Source of the DNA: Streptomyces seoulensis
GTDB lineage: Bacteria > Actinomycetota > Actinomycetes > Streptomycetales > Streptomycetaceae
Direction: 5' to 3'
Assembly: GCF_004328625.1 (NCBI RefSeq)
Contig: NZ_CP032229.1
Location: 2,852,001-2,916,000 of the forward strand
Length of the DNA: 64,000 bases
Shown here: positions 43,820-52,562 of the stretch, in pieces
Numbering within the stretch: the first letter of the stretch is position 1
Layout of the letters: each line of letters begins with the position of its first letter
The notes under the pieces: model-generated
The model's input: the letters and a program-made list of their open reading frames with translations, nothing else
Told to the model about the DNA's origin: nothing
Database searches by the model: none
Translations under genes and position numbers: made by a program

Positions 43820-44440
43820 GTGCGCTTTCGTCTGACCCCCAGGGAGACGAGCTTCTACGACATGTTCGCCGCGTCCGCGGACAACATCGTCACGGGCTCG
43901 AAGCTCCTGATGGAACTGCTCGGGGCGGACTCCTCCGCCCGGGCCGAGATCGCAGAGCGTATGCGGGCCGCGGAACACGCCGGTGACGACGCCACGCACG
44001 CGATCTTCCACCAGCTGAACTCCTCCTTCATCACGCCGTTCGACCGCGAGGACATCTACAACCTCGCCTCGTCGCTCGACGACATCATGGACTTCATGGA
44101 GGAGGCCGTCGACCTGGTCGTCCTCTACAACATCGAGGAGCTGCCGAAGGGCGTCGAGCAGCAGATCGAGGTGCTGGCGCGGGCCGCTGTGCTGACGGCG
44201 GAGGCCATGCCGAACCTGCGCACCATGTCGAACCTCACCGAGTACTGGATCGAGGTCAACCGGCTGGAGAACCAGGCCGACCAGATCCACCGCAAGCTGC
44301 TCGCCCAGCTCTTCAACGGCAAGTACGACGCGATCGAGGTGCTGAAGCTCAAGCAGGTCGTGGACGTGCTGGAAGAGGCGGCGGACGCGTTCGAGCACGT
44401 GGCGAACACGGTGGAGACCATCGCCGTCAAGGAGTCCTGA
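43820..44440 (+). CDS. DUF47 (PhoU-like) accessory protein of Pit
   Basis: A 206-residue helical protein of the DUF47/TIGR00153 family, related to PhoU. Metal-binding-type motifs include FITPFDREDIYNLASSLDDIMDFME and the later EVLKLKQVVDVLEEAADAFEHVANTVE (quoted in parts). Such proteins are encoded with Pit transporters and are thought to control them. Here Pit follows by 7 bp. GTG start. It is divergent from csoR; the 206-bp gap shows no PHO box. Confidence 0.9.
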   Translation: MRFRLTPRETSFYDMFAASADNIVTGSKLLMELLGADSSARAEIAERMRAAEHAGDDATHAIFHQLNSSFITPFDREDIYNLASSLDDIMDFMEEAVDLVVLYNIEELPKGVEQQIEVLARAAVLTAEAMPNLRTMSNLTEYWIEVNRLENQADQIHRKLLAQLFNGKYDAIEVLKLKQVVDVLEEAADAFEHVANTVETIAVKES

Positions 44441-44447
44441 GGCGTCG

Positions 44448-45446
44448 ATGGACACCTTCGCTCTGATCGTGACCGTCGCGGTCGCGCTCGGCTTCACGTA
44501 CACCAACGGCTTCCACGACTCCGCGAACGCGATCGCCACCTCGGTGTCGACGCGCGCGCTGACCCCGCGCGCGGCGCTGGCGATGGCGGCCGTGATGAAC
44601 CTCGCCGGTGCCTTCCTCGGCTCCGGCGTCGCCAAGACCGTCTCCGAGGGCCTGATCGAGACCCCGCACGGCTCCAAGGGGATGGCCATCCTCTTCGCCG
44701 CGCTGATCGGCGCGATCGTCTGGAACCTCGCCACCTGGTACTTCGGCCTGCCCTCGTCCTCCTCCCACGCGCTGTTCGGCGGCATGGTGGGCGCGGCGCT
44801 GGCGGGCGGCATCGACGTGCTGTGGAGCGGGGTGGTCGAGAAGATCGTCATCCCGATGTTCCTCTCCCCGGTGGTCGGTCTCATCGGCGGCTATCTGGTG
44901 ATGACGGCCATCCTGTGGCTGTTCCGCAAGGCCAACCCGCACAAGGCGAAGCGCGGTTTCCGCATAGCCCAGACGGTGTCGGCGGCGGGCATGGCTCTCG
45001 GCCACGGTCTCCAGGACGCGCAGAAGACCATGGGTGTCGTGGTGCTCGCCCTGGTGATCTCCGGCAACGAGACCTTCGGCGACCCCATCCCGGTCTGGGT
45101 CAAGATCGCCTGTGCGCTGATGCTGTCGCTCGGCACCTACGCGGGCGGCTGGCGCATCATGCGCACCCTCGGCCGCAAGATCATCGAGCTGGACCCGCCG
45201 CAGGGCTTCGCCGCCGAGGCGACCGGCGCGTCGATCATGTTCACCACGGCGTTCCTGTTCAAGGCGCCGATCTCCACGACCCATGTCATCACCTCGGCGA
45301 TCATGGGTGTGGGCGCGACCAAGCGGGTCAACGCGGTCCGCTGGGGCGTCGCCAAGAACATCGTGCTCGGCTGGTTCATCACCATGCCGGCCGCCGCGCT
45401 GGTCGCGGCGGGCGCCTTCGAGCTGGTCAACCTGGCCGTGCTGTAG
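44448..45446 (+). CDS. pit: Low-affinity inorganic phosphate transporter Pit
   Basis: A 332-residue membrane protein with about ten helices in two inverted repeats. The repeat signatures are TNGFHDSANAIATSVSTRAL near the N-terminus and FTTAFLFKAPISTTHVITSAIMG near the C-terminus (in parts), plus LPSSSSHALFGGMVG. Pit carries metal phosphate with protons and works when phosphate is ample, complementing the Pst system encoded convergently. It is an operon with the DUF47 protein. Confidence 0.94.
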   Translation: MDTFALIVTVAVALGFTYTNGFHDSANAIATSVSTRALTPRAALAMAAVMNLAGAFLGSGVAKTVSEGLIETPHGSKGMAILFAALIGAIVWNLATWYFGLPSSSSHALFGGMVGAALAGGIDVLWSGVVEKIVIPMFLSPVVGLIGGYLVMTAILWLFRKANPHKAKRGFRIAQTVSAAGMALGHGLQDAQKTMGVVVLALVISGNETFGDPIPVWVKIACALMLSLGTYAGGWRIMRTLGRKIIELDPPQGFAAEATGASIMFTTAFLFKAPISTTHVITSAIMGVGATKRVNAVRWGVAKNIVLGWFITMPAAALVAAGAFELVNLAVL

Positions 45447-45460
45447 AACCCCGCGCACGG

Positions 45461-45502
45461 AGAAAGGGCCCGCCCCCGGTACGCCGGGAGCGGGCCCTTC
45501 TC
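45461..45502. terminator. Bidirectional terminator between pit and pstB
   Basis: AAGGGCCCGC (45464-45473) pairs with GCGGGCCCTT (45490-45499), and an inner CCGG stem strengthens it. It serves pit on the plus strand and could also serve pstB. Confidence 0.75.
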
Positions 45503-45506
45503 ACAT

Positions 45507-45540
45507 CCTCGCGGTGGCACCGCCATGCAGCACCGCGAGG
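45507..45540 (-). terminator. Hairpin directly after pstB
   Basis: CCTCGCGGTG and CACCGCGAGG (10-bp arms) enclose a 14-base loop, 12 bases past the pstB stop. With the neighbouring bidirectional hairpin it makes a double terminator for the pst operon. Confidence 0.65.
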
Positions 45541-45551
45541 GGCTCGGCGGC

Positions 45552-46328
45552 TCAGCCGAAGCGGCCCGAGATGTAGTCCTCGGTGGCCTGCACCGACGGG
45601 TTGGAGAAGATCCGTTCGGTGTCGTCGATCTCCACCAGCCGGCCCGGCTGCCCCACCCCGGCCAGGTTGAAGAAGGCCGTACGGTCCGAGACGCGCGCCG
45701 CCTGCTGCATGTTGTGCGTCACGATGACGATCGTGAACCGCTCCTTCAGCTCGCCGATCAGGTCCTCGATCGCGAGGGTGGAGATCGGGTCGAGCGCGGA
45801 GCACGGCTCGTCCATGAGCAGCACCCTCGGCTGCACGGCGATGGCCCGCGCGATGCACAGCCGCTGCTGCTGGCCGCCGGAGAGGCCGGAGCCGGGCTTG
45901 TTCAGCCGGTCCTTGACCTCGTTCCACAGGTTGGCGCCGCGCAGCGACCTCTCCACCACGTCGTCCAGCTCGCTTCTGCGGTGGCCGCCGTTCAGGCGCA
46001 GACCCGCCGCCACGTTCTCGAATATGGACATGGTGGGGAACGGGTTCGGACGCTGGAACACCATGCCGACCTCGCGCCGCACCGACACCGGGTCGACCCC
46101 GCTGCCGTACAGGTCCTCGTCGTCCAGCAGCACCTTGCCCTCGACGCGGCCGCCGGGGGTCACCTCGTGCATCCGGTTCAGGGTGCGCAGGAACGTCGAC
46201 TTGCCGCAGCCGGAGGGGCCGATGAACGCCGTCACCGAGCGCGGTTCCACGGTCATCGAGATGTCCTCGATCGCCTTGTGGGCGCCGTAGAAGGCGGTGA
46301 GTCCGCTCACATCGATTCGCTTGGCCAT
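45552..46328 (-). CDS. pstB: Phosphate ABC transporter ATPase PstB
   Basis: A 258-residue ATPase: Walker [12 protein letters not shown], signature [16 protein letters not shown], Walker [15 protein letters not shown]-loop [11 protein letters not shown]. It powers high-affinity phosphate import through PstC and PstA. It is the last gene of the pst operon, 35 bp after pstA. No phoU follows it. Confidence 0.96.
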   Translation of the reverse strand: MAKRIDVSGLTAFYGAHKAIEDISMTVEPRSVTAFIGPSGCGKSTFLRTLNRMHEVTPGGRVEGKVLLDDEDLYGSGVDPVSVRREVGMVFQRPNPFPTMSIFENVAAGLRLNGGHRRSELDDVVERSLRGANLWNEVKDRLNKPGSGLSGGQQQRLCIARAIAVQPRVLLMDEPCSALDPISTLAIEDLIGELKERFTIVIVTHNMQQAARVSDRTAFFNLAGVGQPGRLVEIDDTERIFSNPSVQATEDYISGRFG

Positions 46329-46363
46329 TGCTTCACTTCCAGTCGGTCACTGAGGAGGTCGCG

Positions 46364-47425
46364 TCAGCGACCGGTCTTGGGGGCCTTCCAGCGGGCGATG
46401 CCGCGGGCCACCAGGTTGAGGATCATCACGAACGCGATCAGCGTCAGCGAAGCGGCCCAGGCACGGTCGTATGCCGCGCCCGCGCCCGCGCTCTGCGCGT
46501 ACTGCTGGTAGATGTACAGCGGCAGCGACGCCTGGGCGCCCTCGAAGGGGTTGGCGTTGATGAAGGGGTTGCCGAACACCAGCAGCAGCACCGGGGCGGT
46601 CTCGCCCGCGATCCGGGCGACGGCCAGCATGACGCCGGTCGTGATGCCGCCGAGCGAGGTCGGCAGGACCACCTTGAGGATGGTCCGCCACTTCGGGATG
46701 CCGAGCGCCAGGGACGCCTCGCGCAGTTCGTTCGGGACCAGCTTGAGCATCTCCTCGGTGGAGCGCACCACCACCGGCATCATCAGGATCGCCAGGGCCA
46801 GCGAACCGGCGAACCCGAAGGGCTGGAGGTCGAGGATCAGCATCAGGCTGAGGATGAACAGGCCCGCGACGATGGACGGGATGCCCGTCATCACGTCGAC
46901 GAAGAAGGTCACCGCCAGGGCGAGCCGGCCCCGGCCGTACTCCACCAGGTAGATCGCGGTCAGCACGCCGATCGGGGCGCCGATCGCGGTGGCGAGGCCG
47001 ACCTGCTCCAGGCTGCCGAGGATGGCGTGGTAGATGCCGCCGCCGGGCTCGGAGTCGGCGACCAGGCCCATGGAGTGGCTGAGGAAGTAGCCGTCGAGGA
47101 CCTTCACACCGCGCGAGACGGTCGTCCAGACCAGCGACACCAGCGGGATGAGGGCCAGCAGGAAGGCCACCCAGACCAGCGCGGTGGCGACCCGGTCCTT
47201 GGCCTGCCGGCGGCCCTCCACGCGGGTGGCGACCACATAGGTGCCGAGGACGAACAGCAGGGCGGCGATCAGGCCCCACTGGACGTGGCTGGTGAGGCCG
47301 GCCACCAGGCCGATGCCCACGGCCACGACGACCGAGCCGGCCGCGACGGCCCACAGGGACCACTTCGGCAGCCCGGCGCCGCGCCGCACACCGGCGCCGT
47401 CACGGGGAGAAAGTGCGGTGCTCAT
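46364..47425 (-). CDS. pstA: Phosphate ABC transporter permease PstA
   Basis: A 353-residue permease. Two extra N-terminal helices (about residues 25-70) precede the core of six; the EAA loop is in LREASLALGIPKWRTILKVVLP and the membrane core includes GIPSIVAGLF. It overlaps the pstC stop by four bases (ATGA). Confidence 0.95.
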   Translation of the reverse strand: MSTALSPRDGAGVRRGAGLPKWSLWAVAAGSVVVAVGIGLVAGLTSHVQWGLIAALLFVLGTYVVATRVEGRRQAKDRVATALVWVAFLLALIPLVSLVWTTVSRGVKVLDGYFLSHSMGLVADSEPGGGIYHAILGSLEQVGLATAIGAPIGVLTAIYLVEYGRGRLALAVTFFVDVMTGIPSIVAGLFILSLMLILDLQPFGFAGSLALAILMMPVVVRSTEEMLKLVPNELREASLALGIPKWRTILKVVLPTSLGGITTGVMLAVARIAGETAPVLLLVFGNPFINANPFEGAQASLPLYIYQQYAQSAGAGAAYDRAWAASLTLIAFVMILNLVARGIARWKAPKTGR

Positions 47426-48423
47426 GCGTTGGCCCCCGAGTACTCCTTGCGGCGGGCGATGATCGCGCGGGCCGCGCCGTTGACCAGCAGGGTGATGACG
47501 AACAGGACCAGACCGGACGCGATCAGCGCGTCCCGGCCCTGCACGGACGCCTCACCGAACTTGGAGGCGATGTTCTGGGCGAAGGTGCCGCCGCCCGGGT
47601 CGAGCAGGCTGGCCTGGATGTCGTAACTCGGGGAGAGCACGGTGGCCACGGCCATCGTCTCGCCGAGCGCGCGGCCGAGGCCCAGCATCGCGGCCGAGAT
47701 CACACCGGAGCGCCCGAAGGGCAGCACCGCCATGCGGACGACCTCCCAGCGGGTGGCGCCGAGGGCCAGCGCGGCCTCCTCGTGCATCCGGGGCACCTGG
47801 CGGAAGACCTCGCGGCTCACGTTGGTGATGATCGGCAGGATCATGATCGCCAGCAGGATGCCGACGGTGAGCATCGCGCGCGGGGCACCGCCGTTCCAGG
47901 CGAAGATCCCGGTCCAGCCGAGGAACTGGTCCAGCCAGCCGTACAGGCCCTGCATGTGCGGGACGAGGATCAGGGCGCCCCACAGGCCGTAGACGATCGA
48001 GGGCACGGCGGCGAGCAGGTCGATCACGTAGGCGATCGGGCCGCTCAGCCGGCGCGGGGCGTAGTGCGTGAGGAACAGCGCGATGGCCACCGCGATCGGC
48101 AGGGCCAGCGCCATGGCGACGACCGAGGAGACGACCGTGCCGAAGGCCAGCACCGCGATGCCGAAGACCGGCGGGTCGGTGTTGGTGTTCCACTCGAAGG
48201 TGGTCAGGAAGTTGCCGTCGTCGGCGCTGATCGCCAGGCACGCCCGGTAGGTGAGGAAGACCGCGATCGCGGCCATGATCACCAGCAGCAGGATGCCCGA
48301 GCCGCGCGAGAGGGCCAGGAAGATCCGGTCGCCGGGGCGGGTCACGCCCCGTGCGGTCCGCCGCTCGCCGGCGTCGGGCCGGGGGGCGGAAGGGGGTACG
48401 TCGGTTGTCGTCGATATGTCCAT
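47422..48423 (-). CDS. pstC: Phosphate ABC transporter permease PstC
   Basis: A 333-residue permease with six core helices. The family signatures are AVPSIVYGLWG and the EAA loop EEAALALGATRWEVVRMAVLP. The ATG at MDISTTTDV is chosen over a longer frame because GGAGAACCC precedes it. It follows pstS after a 134-bp gap containing two strong hairpins. Confidence 0.95.
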   Translation of the reverse strand: MDISTTTDVPPSAPRPDAGERRTARGVTRPGDRIFLALSRGSGILLLVIMAAIAVFLTYRACLAISADDGNFLTTFEWNTNTDPPVFGIAVLAFGTVVSSVVAMALALPIAVAIALFLTHYAPRRLSGPIAYVIDLLAAVPSIVYGLWGALILVPHMQGLYGWLDQFLGWTGIFAWNGGAPRAMLTVGILLAIMILPIITNVSREVFRQVPRMHEEAALALGATRWEVVRMAVLPFGRSGVISAAMLGLGRALGETMAVATVLSPSYDIQASLLDPGGGTFAQNIASKFGEASVQGRDALIASGLVLFVITLLVNGAARAIIARRKEYSGANA

Positions 48424-48463
48424 CGGGTTCTCCGGTCTGCTGAGCCGCGCGGGGCGGCTCGCA

Positions 48464-48538
48464 GGAGCCGTACGCGGGGTACGGCTCCGGGCGGCGGTGC
48501 ACCGGACGGTGCGCCCGGCCCCGGGGGAGCGGGGCCGG
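48464..48538 (-). terminator. Two hairpins in the pstS-pstC gap (partial terminators)
   Basis: CCGGCCCC/GGGGCCGG (48515-48538) lies first after pstS, and GGAGCCGTAC/GTACGGCTCC (48464-48488, perfect 10-bp arms, 5-base loop) lies next. Such structures after a binding-protein gene usually stabilise its message or end part of the transcripts, so that PstS is made in excess over the permease. Confidence 0.65.
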
Positions 48539-48557
48539 TCGCACACTCGGGGTCAGG

Positions 48558-49682
48558 TCAGCTCAAGGAGGCGACGGTGGTGCGGACCTTGGCGATGATC
48601 TCTTCGGGGATGGGCGCGTAGTCGTTCTGCGACAGCACCTTCTGGCCGTCCTCGCCGGCGAGGTAGGTCAGGAACGCCTTGGTGGCGGGCAGCGTCTCGG
48701 GCTTGTTGCCCTTGTCGCAGACGATCTCGTACGTGACCAGGGTGAGCGGGTAGGCGCCCTCGGCCTTGGTGTTGTAGTCCAGCTTCAGCGCGAGGTCCTG
48801 GCCGGTGCCGACGACCTTGGCGGCCGCGATGTCGGCGGTGGCGGAGTCGGTGGAGGGCTTCACCGGGGTCTTGGCACCGGTGGCGATGGCCACGGTGGTC
48901 ATGTCCTTGGCGTAGGACAGCTCGAAGTAGCCGATCGCACCCGGGTTCTGCTTGACGCCCTGGGCCACACCGGACGACCCGGAGGCCGCCTGGCCGCCCT
49001 TGGCCTGCCACGCCTTGCCGCCCTCGTACTTCCAGTTGTCCGGGGTGGTGGCGATCAGGTACTTGGTGAAGTTGTCCGTGGTGCCGGAGTCCTCGGAGCG
49101 GTGGAACGCCTGGATCTTCAGGTCGGGCAGCTTCGCCGAGGGGTTCAGCTTCTTGATCGCCGCGTCGTTCCACTTCTGGATCTTGCTGTCGAAGATCTTG
49201 GCGAGCGTCGGGGCGTCCAGCACGAGGTTGTCCACGCCGGGCACGTTGTAGCCGAGCGCGATCGGGCCGCCGACCATCGGCAGGTCGATGCCCTGGCCGC
49301 CCTTGCAGACCTTCTTGGAGGCGACGACCTCTTCCGGCTTCAGCGCGGAGTCGGAGCCGGCGAAGGCGATCTGGCCCTGGTTGAACGAGGTGACACCGGC
49401 ACCCGAGCCGGCGCCCTTGTAGTTGATCTGCACACCGCACGCCTGGGAGAAGTTCTTCACCCACGCGTCGATCGCGTTCTTCTGCGCCGAGGAGCCGTCG
49501 GCCAGCAGCTGGCCCTTGGCGCCGTCGCACTTGATCGAACCAGCGGCGGCCGCCGACGACGAGCCGCTGCCCGTCTTGGTGCCCGTGTCGTCGGAACCGC
49601 ACGCCGTCAGGGCCAGGGCACCGGAGACGGCGACCGCACCGAGCGAGAGGGCGCGCAGCCGGTTCTTGCGCTGAAGCTTCAC
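48558..49682 (-). CDS. pstS: Phosphate-binding lipoprotein PstS
   Basis: A 374-residue exported lipoprotein. The signal sequence ends in the lipobox LTAC with C28. The phosphate-binding regions are LLADGSSAQKNAIDAWV, GSGAGVTSFNQGQIAFAGSD and FHRSEDSGTTDNFTKYL (quoted within limits), all family hallmarks. It delivers phosphate to PstC/PstA. GTG start with AAGGAA upstream. A strong PHO box precedes it, so PhoP should induce it under phosphate starvation. Confidence 0.97.
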   Translation of the reverse strand: MKLQRKNRLRALSLGAVAVSGALALTACGSDDTGTKTGSGSSSAAAAGSIKCDGAKGQLLADGSSAQKNAIDAWVKNFSQACGVQINYKGAGSGAGVTSFNQGQIAFAGSDSALKPEEVVASKKVCKGGQGIDLPMVGGPIALGYNVPGVDNLVLDAPTLAKIFDSKIQKWNDAAIKKLNPSAKLPDLKIQAFHRSEDSGTTDNFTKYLIATTPDNWKYEGGKAWQAKGGQAASGSSGVAQGVKQNPGAIGYFELSYAKDMTTVAIATGAKTPVKPSTDSATADIAAAKVVGTGQDLALKLDYNTKAEGAYPLTLVTYEIVCDKGNKPETLPATKAFLTYLAGEDGQKVLSQNDYAPIPEEIIAKVRTTVASLS

Positions 49683-49780
49683 GTTCGGAAGTTCCTTCCA
49701 GGAGCCGCCGCTAGGGGCGGCGTGCGACGTTGGGTGGTACGCGAGTGCATCCTGTCCGCACTCCGTACCGGCTACGGCCG

Positions 49781-49835
49781 AAATTAGGCAGAACAGGTGA
49801 AGCCGCCGATGGCCCGAAGTGAACGAGGGGTGAAC
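49781..49835 (-). promoter_or_regulatory. PHO box and -10 element of pstS
   Basis: On the minus strand four 11-base direct-repeat units follow each other: GTTCACCCCTC, GTTCACTTCGG, a weak unit, and CTTCACCTGTT (49835 down to 49792). This is the classic PhoP-binding pattern of Streptomyces. TAATTT (49786-49781) six bases later is a good -10. The message would have a leader of roughly 90 bases. Confidence 0.9.
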
Positions 49836-50005
49836 CCCTGCCGTCGGCCTGGTGAGGTGACGGAACGCTCACGGCCAGGACACGCGGAGGTCCCGGCGGA
49901 CGCCCGCCCCTGACGTGTTCTCGCCCCTGTCCGGAACCCGGGCCCCCCGGACACCGTCTGGCTCCCCGAAGGATCACCGCGAAGGGCGAGGGGACGGCGA
50001 GCGAC

Positions 50006-51556
50006 ATGGACCGGCGGACGTTTCTCACGGGCGGCGCCACCGCCCTGACCGCACTGACCGCCTGCGCGCCGGGCGGTGACGCCTCGGCCCGGCCCGGCGC
50101 CTCCGGAACGCGGGTGTCCACCACCATGACAACAGCCTCCGTGAAGGCCGCCGCCGACTGGACCGCCCTCGCCCGCGGCCTCGACGGCACCCTGGTCCGC
50201 CCCGGCGACGCCTCCTGGACCCCGGCACGCCGCCTCTACAACACCCGCTTCGACTCCCTGCGCCCGGCCGCCGTCGCCTACGCGGCCCACGCGGCCGACA
50301 TCCGCACCCTGCTGGCGTACGCCCGAGCCCACCGGATCAAGGTGGCGATCCGCAACGGCGGTCACTCCTACGCCGGTTACTCCTCCGGCGACGGCCGCCT
50401 GATCGTCGACGTGTCCGCGCTGAACCGGGTGAGCGCCTCGGGCGGGCACGCCGTGGTGGGCGCGGGGGCCAAGCTCATCGACGTGTACCGGACGCTGGGC
50501 GCCAAGGGCGCGACCATACCGGCCGGCTCCTGTCCGACGGTCGGGATATCCGGGCTGGTGCTCGGCGGCGGCCACGGTGTCGCCTCCCGCGCCTACGGCC
50601 TCACCTGCGACAGCCTCACCCAGGCCACCCTGGTCACGGCGGACGGCCGTACCCGTATCGCCAACTCCCATGAGAACGCGGACCTGTTCTGGGCGCTGCG
50701 CGGGGCGGGCAACGGCAACTTCGGCGTCGTCACCGAGCTGCGCTTCACCACCCACCGCGCCCCGCGGGCCGTGACCGCCTCCCTGCGCTGGCCCTGGGCG
50801 AAGGCGGCGGCGGTGCTGAAGGCGTGGCAGGAGTGGGGGCCCGCCCAGCCGGACGAGATCTGGTCCGCGCTGCACCTGGAACGCGCCGGGGGCCGCACCC
50901 CGACCGTCTCCGTCTCCTGCTTCTCCATGGGCTCCCGCAGCGGCCTGGAGAACGCCGTCGACCGCCTCGCCCACCGCGCGGGCGCCGACGCCTCCGCCGT
51001 CTCCCTGCGCGACCACGGCTACGAGGAGGCGATGGAGATATACGCCGGCTGCTCCGCCTTCGCCACCGACGCCCAGTGCCATCTGCCGGGCACCGCCCCC
51101 GGCCGCTCCCCGCGCGGCGCCCTGCACCGCGAGACCTACGCGGCCCGCTCCGACTTCTTCGACCGCTCGCTGTCCTCCGCCGGCGTCGAGACCCTGCTGA
51201 AGCGGGTCGGCGCGATGTCCGGCGGCGCGGGCAGTGTGGCGCTCACCGCGCTGGGCGGCGCCGTCAACCGGGTCTCGCCCACCGCCACCGCCTTCGTGCA
51301 CCGCCGCTCCCGGATGCTGGCCCAGTACCTCGCCTCCTGGGACGCGGGCGCCTCCGGCTCGGCCGCCCGCTCCTGGCTGGACGCCACCCACACCGCGATG
51401 CGTCCCCACGCCTCGGGCGCCGCCTACCAGAACTACACCGACGCCGCCCTGACCGACTGGCGCCGCGCCTACTACGGCAGCGCGGGCACCCGGCTCGCCG
51501 AGGTGAAGAAGCGGTACGACCCGGACCGGTTCTTCGGGTACGCGCAGGGGCTGTGA
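50006..51556 (+). CDS. Secreted FAD-linked oxidase (BBE type), Tat lipoprotein
   Basis: A 516-residue flavoenzyme. The N-terminus has a twin-arginine motif (DRRTFLTGG) and a lipobox-like LTAC (C20), so it is probably exported folded by Tat and lipid-anchored. The FAD-binding domain includes RNGGHSYAGYS (H120) and PAGSCPTVGISGLVLGGGHG (C176), the two residues that bind FAD bicovalently in berberine-bridge and oligosaccharide oxidases. The C-terminal BBE motif is RLAEVKKRYDPDRFFGYAQGL (21, cited as its parts RLAEVKKRYDP and DRFFGY). Substrate unknown; a sugar or plant-derived compound is possible. Confidence 0.88.
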   Translation: MDRRTFLTGGATALTALTACAPGGDASARPGASGTRVSTTMTTASVKAAADWTALARGLDGTLVRPGDASWTPARRLYNTRFDSLRPAAVAYAAHAADIRTLLAYARAHRIKVAIRNGGHSYAGYSSGDGRLIVDVSALNRVSASGGHAVVGAGAKLIDVYRTLGAKGATIPAGSCPTVGISGLVLGGGHGVASRAYGLTCDSLTQATLVTADGRTRIANSHENADLFWALRGAGNGNFGVVTELRFTTHRAPRAVTASLRWPWAKAAAVLKAWQEWGPAQPDEIWSALHLERAGGRTPTVSVSCFSMGSRSGLENAVDRLAHRAGADASAVSLRDHGYEEAMEIYAGCSAFATDAQCHLPGTAPGRSPRGALHRETYAARSDFFDRSLSSAGVETLLKRVGAMSGGAGSVALTALGGAVNRVSPTATAFVHRRSRMLAQYLASWDAGASGSAARSWLDATHTAMRPHASGAAYQNYTDAALTDWRRAYYGSAGTRLAEVKKRYDPDRFFGYAQGL

Positions 51557-51574
51557 ACGGGGTCTGTGACACAG

Positions 51575-51608
51575 GAGAAGGCCGCGGCAACCGAGCCGCG
51601 GCCTTCTC
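51575..51608. terminator. Bidirectional terminator between the FAD oxidase and PAP2 genes
   Basis: GAGAAGGCCGCGGC and GCCGCGGCCTTCTC are perfect 14-bp arms around a 6-base loop, placed between two convergent genes. Confidence 0.85.
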
Positions 51609-51628
51609 GCCAAGTCCTGCGGGAACGC

Positions 51629-52333
51629 CTACGCGGCCAGGTCCTTCTCCCCCGACCCGGCCGGCTCGCGGCCGCCCGCGAACAGCGCGTCCCCGCGCTC
51701 ACCGCCCGCCGGACGGGCGCTCACCAGCCGTCCCGCGCGCGGGGAGCGGGCGATGGCCCGCACCAGCGGGGTGAGCAGCGCGGTCGCGGGCGGGGAGAGC
51801 AGCAGCGCGACCGCCGTACCGAGGGCGAAGCCGCCGATCACGTCGGTCGGGTAGTGCACGCCCATGAAGACCCGGCAGAAGCCCTCCAGCAGGGCGAGGG
51901 CGATACCGGCGATGCCGAAGCGGCGGTTGGCGACGAAGAGGCCGACCCCGATCGCCATGGTGATGGTCGCGTGGTCGCTGACGAAGGAGTAGTCGCTCTT
52001 GCCCGCGATCAGGACGTCGAGCCCCTGGTGGTCCAGGAAGGGGCGGGGCCGCTCCACGAAGCCCCGGATCGGCACGTTCACCAGTACCGCCACGGCGGCC
52101 GCCAGCGGGGCCCAGACCAGCGCGGCCACCGAGGACACCGCGTCCGGGCCGCCCCGGCGCCGTACCGTCAGCCAGCAGCCGAGGACCAGAAGGATCATGG
52201 CCACCGGGAGTCCGTACTCGCCGGTGAACTCCATGACCCGGTCGAACCAGTGCGGGGCGGCCTTCGCCAGGCCGTTGATGTCGTAGAGCAGCTCGACGTC
52301 GGGGTTCGATCCGGATTCGGCGAGTACAGCCAT
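51629..52333 (-). CDS. PAP2-family membrane phosphatase
   Basis: A 234-residue protein with about six membrane helices. The three PAP2 phosphatase motifs are present: FVERPRP (short KX6RP form with the lysine site changed), SFVSDHATITMA (PSGH position, reading VSDH) and GVHYPTDVIGG (SRxxxxxHxxxD form, with R in EGFCRVFMG). Family members remove phosphate from phosphatidate, diacylglycerol pyrophosphate or undecaprenyl pyrophosphate. The C-terminal 40 residues are an unusual charged tail. The ATG at MAVLAESG is preferred. Confidence 0.85.
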   Translation of the reverse strand: MAVLAESGSNPDVELLYDINGLAKAAPHWFDRVMEFTGEYGLPVAMILLVLGCWLTVRRRGGPDAVSSVAALVWAPLAAAVAVLVNVPIRGFVERPRPFLDHQGLDVLIAGKSDYSFVSDHATITMAIGVGLFVANRRFGIAGIALALLEGFCRVFMGVHYPTDVIGGFALGTAVALLLSPPATALLTPLVRAIARSPRAGRLVSARPAGGERGDALFAGGREPAGSGEKDLAA

Positions 52334-52455
52334 GGTGCTGCGGCCCCTTCGTCGTCTTACCGGACGCACCCAGTGTGCGTCGCGCCAACCCCCCGTGGGT
52401 CGTAGATCCGCTTCCGTTGCACTGGCGCACTGACGTCTGCTCGGCTACGTGAACA

Positions 52456-52484
52456 GGAACGCACAGCCCCTGGGTCTGCGTTCC
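52456..52484 (-). terminator. Hairpin after the transglycosylase/NlpC gene
   Basis: GGAACGCA and TGCGTTCC (8-bp arms) lie about 80 bases past the stop of the wall hydrolase gene. The rest of the 229-bp gap shows no gene. Confidence 0.55.
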
Positions 52485-52562
52485 ACCCTCCACCGAATGA
52501 TCACTCAGACGTTATCGAAGAGATACCCGTCCGCGCAGCTCAGGGGGTGGGTTGACGCTCCG

